Under the pieces are notes generated by a model. The model was not told where the DNA came from, made no database searches, and saw only the letters and a program-made list of their open reading frames with translations. A DNA stretch of 11,671 nt from Clostridiaceae bacterium (GTDB lineage: Bacteria > Bacillota > Clostridia > Oscillospirales > Acutalibacteraceae), in NCBI GenBank assembly GCA_016295895.1, contig JAEDKI010000048.1, positions 1-11,671 on the forward strand, read 5' to 3'. How positions within the stretch are numbered: the first letter of the stretch is position 1; each line of letters opens with the position of its first letter. Shown piece by piece: positions 6,156 to 11,671 of this stretch. A program made the translations under genes and the position numbers.

Positions 6156-6740
6156 ATGAAAGACCCGATGTTTTACAAAGCAATCAGAGGCGTTGCCGCC
6201 GCTTGCTTCAAGGCTGTTTTCAAGCCCACGATTGTCGGCAAACGCAACATTCCCGAGAGCGGCAGAATAGTTCTTGCAGGCAACCACACTAACAATCTCG
6301 ACTGCCTGCTTGTCGGCTGTGCAACCAAAAGATGCGTTCATTTCATGGCGAAGGACGAGCTTATGAAAGGCCCTCTGAAGATACTTTTCAAGGGCTTGGG
6401 CATTATTCCCGTTAACCGCCGTCAAAAGGACAAGGCGTCTCTTGAAACCGCCGAAATGTATCTTAACGACGATAAGCTCATCGGAATATTCCCTGAGGGA
6501 ACAATCAACAGAACAGACGACATAATTATGCCGTTTAAGTTCGGCGCAGTCAAAATGGCGCATGACACAAACACTAAAATAGTTCCTTTTGTTATTTCGG
6601 GAAAGTACAAGGCTTTTGAAAGAAGCGTTAAAATCCGCTTTCTGGAGCCGATAACCGTTTCGGAAGATCTTGAAAAATCAAACAACGAGCTTATGAATAT
6701 TGTTTCAGACGAACTGAGAAAGGCAGGAATTGAAAAATGA
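6156..6740 (+). CDS. PlsC-type acyltransferase (1-acylglycerol-3-phosphate O-acyltransferase family), copy 1
   Basis: PlsC enzymes transfer an acyl chain to the 2-position of lysophosphatidic acid at the inner face of the membrane. The 194-residue protein has block I NHTNNLD (43-49) with catalytic H44 and D49, GIIPVNR (82-88) as block II, FPEGTINR (112-119) as block III for glycerol-phosphate binding, and IVPFVISG (142-149) as block IV. A single Met-free hydrophobic N-terminus is not evident; contact with the membrane is probably peripheral. The start is ATG 6156 because GGAGGA (6144-6149) precedes it by 6 bases; an in-frame ATG at 6090 lies next to the terminator and has no ribosome site. 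It overlaps the next, paralogous acyltransferase by 4 bases. The block III Arg aligns one position later than in the usual FPEGTRS. The acceptor lipid is not certain. Confidence 0.9.
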   Translation: MKDPMFYKAIRGVAAACFKAVFKPTIVGKRNIPESGRIVLAGNHTNNLDCLLVGCATKRCVHFMAKDELMKGPLKILFKGLGIIPVNRRQKDKASLETAEMYLNDDKLIGIFPEGTINRTDDIIMPFKFGAVKMAHDTNTKIVPFVISGKYKAFERSVKIRFLEPITVSEDLEKSNNELMNIVSDELRKAGIEK

Positions 6741-7375
6741 GCAAGAAATCACCCAAAAAGCCCGAGGACAGAGAGCTTGGATACAAGCTTTTAACTCCGT
6801 TTATGCGCCCTTTGTTCCGGTTTTATTATAACCCCAAAATTATCGGAGCCGAGAAGATTCCCAAAGACTCGGCTATCATCATTGCAGGCAACCATAAGCA
6901 TGTTTACGATCAGTGCCTGACTATTATCGCAACCAAGAGAATGATTCATTATATGGCAAAGAAAGAGTATTTTGACGGCAAGCTTGCTCCGATGTTCAGA
7001 GTTGCGGGCTGCATTCCCGTTGACAGGTCAAGAAAAGATATTGCAAGCGTTATGTCGGCAATGAGAGTTCTCAAAAAAGGGGGAGCAATCGGAATTTTCC
7101 CTGAGGGCACACGCAACAAGACCGATAAATTCCTTCTGCCCTTTAAATTCGGCTGTGTTTCGATGGCAAAAAAGGCTGACGCTTATATTGTTCCGTTCGG
7201 TCTGACGGGCGATTATAAATTCCGCAGCAAGAATCTGACGATTCGATACGGCGAGCCTTTTAAGGTCGGCAATATGACAACCGAAGAAGCAAATGAAAAG
7301 CTTTACAGAGAGGTTGAGCGCCTTATGCTTGAAAATCTCGACGAAGAAAAGGCAGAAAACCGCAAAAACGCTTAA
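6737..7375 (+). CDS. PlsC-type acyltransferase, copy 2
   Basis: The 212-residue protein is a paralogue of the preceding one, sharing the same block order: NHKHVYD (52-58) with catalytic H53 and D58, GCIPVDR (91-97), FPEGTRNKTD (121-130) and YIVPFGLTG. Both also carry a PFKFG segment shortly after block III. It starts in a 4-base ATGA overlap (6737-6740) with the first copy, so translation is coupled. Copy 2 has the standard FPEGTR block III and an extra charged C-terminal tail (residues about 190-212, rich in Glu/Lys). Two different acyltransferases side by side could act on the sn-1/sn-2 positions or on different acyl donors or acceptors; sequence alone does not tell. It is followed after 23 bases by the activase gene. 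Confidence 0.9.
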   Translation: MSKKSPKKPEDRELGYKLLTPFMRPLFRFYYNPKIIGAEKIPKDSAIIIAGNHKHVYDQCLTIIATKRMIHYMAKKEYFDGKLAPMFRVAGCIPVDRSRKDIASVMSAMRVLKKGGAIGIFPEGTRNKTDKFLLPFKFGCVSMAKKADAYIVPFGLTGDYKFRSKNLTIRYGEPFKVGNMTTEEANEKLYREVERLMLENLDEEKAENRKNA

Positions 7376-7398
7376 AATGTGTGTGGGAGAACGATGAT

Positions 7399-10302
7399 AT
7401 GAGAATAGGAATGGATGTCGGGTCAACAACGCTCAAATGCGTTGCTCTTGACGATAACAATAATATTGTATATAAGGCGTATGAACGCCACTATTCAAAA
7501 ATAGCTGAAAAAAGCGCAAAGATGCTTTCGCAGATAGTCAGCGAGCATCCCGAATTTGCAAATGCTTCGCTGACCGTTTCGGGTTCAGCGGGTATGGGCT
7601 TTGCTCAGTCGCTCGGTCTTGAATTTATTCAGGAGGTTTATGCCTCAAGAGTCAGCGTTTCAAGGCTTTTGCCCGGAACGGATGCCGTTATCGAGCTTGG
7701 CGGAGAGGATGCAAAGATACTGTTTTTCACTAACGGCGTTGAGGTCAGAATGAACGGTTCGTGCGCAGGCGGCACGGGCGCATTCATTGACCAGATGGCG
7801 TCGCTCCTCGGAGTTGACCCGACGGAGATGAATTCACTTGCCGAAACTCACGAAAAGATTTATTCAATCGCATCAAGATGCGGTGTTTTTGCAAAGTCGG
7901 ATATTCAGCCCTTGCTCAATCAGGGCGCAAGAAAGAACGACATCGCTGCAAGTATTTTTACCGCCGTTGTCAATCAGACCGTATCGGGTCTTTCTCAGGG
8001 CAGAAGAATCGAAGGCAATGTTGTTTACCTCGGCGGTCCTCTTTATTTCCTTTCGGAGCTCAGAAAGGCTTTTGACAAGGGTCTCGGCGTTACGGGAACA
8101 TGCCCCGAAAACGGTCTTTATTTTGTTGCTCTCGGTGCGGCATTTTCATCCGACGGCGTTGCGCTTGATATAAAGAGCGTAACCGAGAAGATTAAGAACG
8201 CAAAGGAGAGCGGAGAATATCTCGGAGCAAAGCCGCTTTTCACATCCAAAGAAGAATATGACGAATTTTCAGCCCGCCACGCAAAGGACTCAATTGAGGA
8301 TAACTGCAAGATTGAAAAGGGCGAAAAGGTTTATGTCGGCATTGATGCAGGCTCAACAACCGTTAAGGCTGCGGTTATCAATAAAGACGGCAGAATCGTT
8401 TGCAGCCGCTATCTGTCAAACAACGGAGACCCCGTTTCGCTTATCAAGCAGTTCCTTGAAGAGTTTTACAAAGAATATCCCGATGCGGTTGTTGCATCAA
8501 GCGCAGTTACGGGTTACGGCGAGGATATAATCAAAAACGCCTTTGCGGTTGACTTCGGTCTTGTTGAGACGGTTGCTCATTTCACCGCCGCAAAGAGATT
8601 CAAGCCCGATGTTGATTTCATTATCGATATCGGCGGTCAGGATATCAAATGCTTCAAAATCAGAAATAACGCAATTGATAACATATTCCTGAACGAGGCT
8701 TGTTCATCGGGTTGCGGTTCATTCCTGCAGACTTTTGCCGCCGCTTGGGGCTATAATATTGCGGATTTTTCAAAGCTCGGTCTTTTTGCCGACAGACCCG
8801 TTGACCTCGGCTCACGCTGCACGGTATTTATGAATTCATCCGTTAAGCAGGCTCAGAAAGACGGCGCTTCAATCGAAAATATTTCCGCAGGTCTTTCAAT
8901 CAGCGTTGTTAAGAACGCACTTTATAAGGTTATCAGAGCGGCAAGCGCAGACGAGCTCGGCAAAAACATTGTTGTTCAGGGCGGTACATTCCTTAACGAC
9001 GCAGTTCTGCGTGCTTTTGAGCAGGAAATCGGCAGAGATGTTGTCCGTCCCAACATTTCGGGCATCATGGGCGCTTACGGTGCGGCTCTTTATTCAATGG
9101 AAAGAGCTTCCGAAAAGAGCACGCTGATTTCGGCAGAGGAGCTTAAATCCTTTGAACATAAGGTTAAAGCGGTAACCTGCGGCAAGTGCAGTAACAACTG
9201 CCGTCTGACGGTTAACACCTTCAGCTCGGGCAGAAGCTTTATCGGCGGCAACAGATGCAGCAAGCCCATTGCGAGGTCAAACGCAGATAAGGGCAAGAAT
9301 CTTTTCGATTATAAGCGTGAATTGCTTGCAGAATATAAACCCGTTGAGGGCAAAAGAGAAACCATAGGTCTGCCAATGGGTCTTAACATGTTTGAGCTTC
9401 TTCCGTTCTGGCACACCTTCTTCACTCAGCTTGGTTTCGGAATTGCTCTTTCGGAAAAATCGTCAAGAGAGCTTTATGTTTCGGGTCAGCACACCATTCC
9501 GTCCGATACGGTTTGCTACCCCGCAAAGCTTCTTCACGGTCACATCGAATCGCTGATTTCTCAGGGAGTCAAGAATATTTTCTACCCTTGTATGTCTTAT
9601 AACATTGACGAAAAGCTCGGCGATAACAACTACAACTGCCCCGTTGTTGCCTATTATCCCGAGGTTATCCGCTCAAATGTCAGCGAGCTTAAAAAGCTCA
9701 ACTTTATGAATGATTATCTCGGACTTCACAGACCGAAGGATTTCACGAAGAAGATTCACGGAATTCTGAACGGTAAGTTCGGCTCAATTTCCTTTAACGA
9801 GGTCAAAAAAGCTTCCGACAAGGCTTATGACGAATATCATAATTACATGAAAAAGATTCACCTCAAGGGCTTGGAGTATCTCAAGGAAGCAAAAGAAAAC
9901 GATAAACCCGTTATCGTTCTTTGCGGCAGACCTTATCACCTTGATGAAGAAATCAATCACGGCATTGACAAGCTCATCTGCGAATGCGGCGCAACGGTTA
10001 TTACCGAGGACAGCGTCAGCCCGCTTGTCAATAAGTTCCCCACGGGCGTTCTTGACCAGTGGACTTACCATTCAAGGCTTTACGCCGCCGCAAAGTATGT
10101 TGCAAAGCTCGGCGATAAGGATGTTAACCTTGTTCAGCTTGTTTCGTTCGGTTGCGGCGTTGACGCAATAACAACCGATGAAATGAGAACCATTCTCGAG
10201 AGCGACGGAAAGATCTATACTCAGATTAAAATAGACGAAATTTCAAACCCCGGTGCGGTTAAAATCAGGCTCAGAAGCTTGTTTGCCGCCACGGGAAGAT
10301 AA
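7399..10302 (+). CDS. Double BadF/HgdC-type ASKHA activase fused to a DUF2229 (COG3580-like) domain
   Basis: The 967-residue protein belongs to the activator side of the 2-hydroxyacyl-CoA dehydratase/double-cubane family, where an ATPase with a bridging [4Fe-4S] cluster pushes a low-potential electron into a partner. ASKHA module 1 (about 1-255) has D6-VGSTT, GGEDAK, and cluster cysteines C122 (SCAGGTG) and C161 (SRCGVF). Module 2 (about 306-575) has D316-AGSTT, GGQDIK, C435 and C474. Each pair is 39 residues apart, the spacing I recall for Acidaminococcus HgdC (127/166). A cysteine patch follows (C594, C597, C601, C620), then the DUF2229 domain from about 653 with SDTVCYPAKLL (C706) and YPCMSYN (C731). 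The start is ATG 7399 with GGGAG 9 bases upstream; the earlier in-frame GTG 7381 lacks a site. No membrane segments are seen. Related fused proteins have about 1400 residues; here the last part is the next gene. Reaction and substrate are unknown. Confidence 0.88.
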   Translation: MRIGMDVGSTTLKCVALDDNNNIVYKAYERHYSKIAEKSAKMLSQIVSEHPEFANASLTVSGSAGMGFAQSLGLEFIQEVYASRVSVSRLLPGTDAVIELGGEDAKILFFTNGVEVRMNGSCAGGTGAFIDQMASLLGVDPTEMNSLAETHEKIYSIASRCGVFAKSDIQPLLNQGARKNDIAASIFTAVVNQTVSGLSQGRRIEGNVVYLGGPLYFLSELRKAFDKGLGVTGTCPENGLYFVALGAAFSSDGVALDIKSVTEKIKNAKESGEYLGAKPLFTSKEEYDEFSARHAKDSIEDNCKIEKGEKVYVGIDAGSTTVKAAVINKDGRIVCSRYLSNNGDPVSLIKQFLEEFYKEYPDAVVASSAVTGYGEDIIKNAFAVDFGLVETVAHFTAAKRFKPDVDFIIDIGGQDIKCFKIRNNAIDNIFLNEACSSGCGSFLQTFAAAWGYNIADFSKLGLFADRPVDLGSRCTVFMNSSVKQAQKDGASIENISAGLSISVVKNALYKVIRAASADELGKNIVVQGGTFLNDAVLRAFEQEIGRDVVRPNISGIMGAYGAALYSMERASEKSTLISAEELKSFEHKVKAVTCGKCSNNCRLTVNTFSSGRSFIGGNRCSKPIARSNADKGKNLFDYKRELLAEYKPVEGKRETIGLPMGLNMFELLPFWHTFFTQLGFGIALSEKSSRELYVSGQHTIPSDTVCYPAKLLHGHIESLISQGVKNIFYPCMSYNIDEKLGDNNYNCPVVAYYPEVIRSNVSELKKLNFMNDYLGLHRPKDFTKKIHGILNGKFGSISFNEVKKASDKAYDEYHNYMKKIHLKGLEYLKEAKENDKPVIVLCGRPYHLDEEINHGIDKLICECGATVITEDSVSPLVNKFPTGVLDQWTYHSRLYAAAKYVAKLGDKDVNLVQLVSFGCGVDAITTDEMRTILESDGKIYTQIKIDEISNPGAVKIRLRSLFAATGR

Positions 10303-10315
10303 GGAGGAATAACTG

Positions 10316-11614
10316 ATGAATACTGCTGACAGAGTTGAATTTACAAAAGAAATGCGGGATTATACAATCCTTGCTCCCAATATGGCGGACATCCATTTTT
10401 CTCTGCTTATCAATATTTTTTCTCAGTACGGTTATAAGGTTGAGCTTCTCAAAAACGACGGCAGAACCGTTGTTGATGAGGGACTTAAATATGTTCATAA
10501 CGACACCTGCTACCCTGCATTGCTCGTTATCGGTCAGCTGATTGACGCATTGAACACGGGAAAATATGACCCGAACAAGACCGCTCTGCTGATAACACAG
10601 TCAGGCGGCGGATGCCGTGCTTCCAACTACATTCATCTGCTCAGAAAAGCACTTAAAAAAGCGGGTTATCCGCAGGTTCCCGTTATTTCTCTCAACCTTT
10701 CGGGTCTTGAGAAAAACAGCGGTTTCAAAATCAGAATTTCAATGGCGCTTAAAATGCTTTCCGCAGTTATCTACGGCGATCTGATTATGCTCCTTAAAAA
10801 TCAGGTTGAGCCTTATGAGCAGAACGAGGGCGACTGCAAAAAGCTTGTTCAGAAATGGATTGACGTTATCAGCGATATGTTCAGAAGGGGCAGGGGATAT
10901 TCTTTCGGCGAGATGAAAAAGAATCTTCCCAAGATTACAAAGTCGTTTGCAGAAGTTCCCGTTAAGAATATTGTTAAAACAAAGGTCGGCGTTGTTGGCG
11001 AGATTTATGTTAAATATTCTCCTCTTGCCAACAACCACCTTGAAGAGTTCCTTTTCGGTCAGGGCTGTGAGGTTATGGTTCCGGGACTTCTCGGCTTCTT
11101 CCTCTTTAAGGTTGATAACAGACTTGAGGATATCAAGCTCTACGGCGGAAGCAAGATCAAAAAGATTGCAATGCAGTTTGCAATCTGGTATCTCACCAAA
11201 ATTGAAACAACCTTGCTTGATGCCGTTAAGGCTTACGGACATTTTACCGTTCCGTCAACCTATGCTCATATCAAGGAAATGTGCACAAAGATAATCGGAC
11301 CCGGCTGTAAGATGGGCGAGGGCTGGCTTTTGACGGCTGAAATGATGGAGCTTATCGAAAGCGGCTACGGCAATATCGTATGCGCTCAGCCTTTCGGCTG
11401 TCTGCCGAACCATATTGTCGGCAAGGGTATGATAAGAAAGCTCAAAGAGATGTATCCCGAATCAAATATTGTTCCGATTGACTATGACCCCGGCGCAACA
11501 AAGGTTAATCAGGAAAACAGAATTCGTCTTATGCTTGCAGTTGCAAAGGAAAATCTCGGCTGTTCAGGCGGCTGCTGTTCTTCCTCTTGCTCAGCCTGCA
11601 CAATGAATCAATAA
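10316..11614 (+). CDS. 2-hydroxyacyl-CoA dehydratase/double-cubane-like partner (COG3581-like) with Cys-rich tail
   Basis: This 432-residue protein corresponds to the C-terminal third of the large fused CoA-activase proteins and is related to the cluster-binding subunits of 2-hydroxyacyl-CoA dehydratases and double-cubane proteins. Likely cluster ligands are C65 in NDTCYPALL, C100 in SGGGCR, C331 in GPGCKMGEGW, and C356/C362 in VCAQPFGCLPNH. The NDTCYPA motif repeats the SDTVCYPAK of the upstream protein's DUF2229 domain, so the two look like related halves of one enzyme. The tail is unusual: five cysteines in the last 17 residues (C416, C420, C421, C425, C428) within a Ser/Gly-rich stretch. 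AGGAGG stands 8 bases before the ATG and the gap from the activase gene is 13 bases, so the two are surely co-transcribed. No membrane segment is seen. Family is well supported; substrate and cluster type are not known. Confidence 0.85.
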   Translation: MNTADRVEFTKEMRDYTILAPNMADIHFSLLINIFSQYGYKVELLKNDGRTVVDEGLKYVHNDTCYPALLVIGQLIDALNTGKYDPNKTALLITQSGGGCRASNYIHLLRKALKKAGYPQVPVISLNLSGLEKNSGFKIRISMALKMLSAVIYGDLIMLLKNQVEPYEQNEGDCKKLVQKWIDVISDMFRRGRGYSFGEMKKNLPKITKSFAEVPVKNIVKTKVGVVGEIYVKYSPLANNHLEEFLFGQGCEVMVPGLLGFFLFKVDNRLEDIKLYGGSKIKKIAMQFAIWYLTKIETTLLDAVKAYGHFTVPSTYAHIKEMCTKIIGPGCKMGEGWLLTAEMMELIESGYGNIVCAQPFGCLPNHIVGKGMIRKLKEMYPESNIVPIDYDPGATKVNQENRIRLMLAVAKENLGCSGGCCSSSCSACTMNQ

Positions 11615-11616
11615 TT

Positions 11617-11666
11617 AGGGTAACGGCGATAATCCGAACCACGGTTTCTCGTGGCAGATTTGCCCT
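11617..11666 (+). other. Possible compact three-stem RNA fold after the last gene
   Basis: AGGGTAA (11617-11623) can pair with TTGCCCT (11660-11666), with one G-T wobble. Inside are CGG/CCG (11624-11626 with 11634-11636) and CCACG/CGTGG (11639-11643 with 11650-11654). This makes a closed three-way junction starting 2 bases after the stop codon. There is no T-run within the window, so it is not a standard terminator as far as visible. I do not recognise a riboswitch or RNA family, and the window ends here. Confidence 0.3.
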
Positions 11667-11671
11667 TACTC

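Noticed and set aside
6135..6563. 142-codon minus-strand frame opposite the first acyltransferase
   Set aside because: Antisense to a gene with all PlsC motifs; no ribosome site or domain.
7381..7398. GTG start at 7381 for the activase
   Set aside because: The GGGAG ribosome site lies within this extension and serves ATG 7399, which begins directly with the expected first beta strand of the ASKHA fold.
10739..11242. 167-codon minus-strand frame opposite the dehydratase-like gene
   Set aside because: Shadow of the true gene; low-complexity hydrophobic pieces only and no start signal.

Overview
The window looks like a chromosomal segment of an anaerobic, gut-type Firmicute, most likely a clostridium of the Oscillospiraceae/Ruminococcaceae kind. 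This is inferred from gene content, moderate GC, Shine-Dalgarno-led genes, and a BadF/HgdC-type activase beside a 2-hydroxyacyl-CoA-dehydratase-like protein, a combination typical of strict anaerobes. I see no rRNA, tRNA, CRISPR array, phage gene or insertion sequence.

Left half (3-5130, all minus strand). Five genes run right to left: nanE (ManNAc-6-P epimerase), a ROK sugar kinase best read as nanK (4-bp overlap with nanE), an AlaA-type aminotransferase, a CofE-like F420_ligase-family protein, and a GMP synthase ATP-pyrophosphatase subunit with no glutaminase domain. A hairpin and a good sigma-A-type promoter lie between the aminotransferase and the CofE-like gene. The block is therefore probably two transcription units: nanE-nanK-aminotransferase, then cofE-like-guaA. 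Two start codons need correction. The CofE-like gene should start at 2193, behind a perfect AGGAGG. nanE starts at ATG 5130, apparently at the 5' end of its own transcript.

Middle (5131-6155). A 226-bp AT-rich divergent region carries back-to-back promoters (nanE leftward, sigma factor rightward) plus two small palindromes. It is followed by an ECF-type sigma factor with a GTG start, a 59-residue companion protein that may be a very reduced sigma regulator, and a strong intrinsic terminator.

Right half (6156-11614, plus strand). Four closely spaced genes look like one operon: two tandem PlsC-type acyltransferases (4-bp overlap), a 967-residue protein with two ASKHA activase modules, a cysteine motif and a DUF2229 domain, and a 432-residue partner of the 2-hydroxyacyl-CoA dehydratase/double-cubane type. 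The last two together match the layout of the large fused 'CoA-substrate-specific activase' proteins, here encoded as two polypeptides. The substrate is unknown, and the acyltransferase neighbours only hint at acyl or lipid chemistry. The final 57 bases hold a possible small three-stem RNA fold of unknown meaning.

The least explained parts are the activase/dehydratase pair with its acyltransferases, the CofE-like/split GMP synthase pair, and the sigma factor with its tiny companion.
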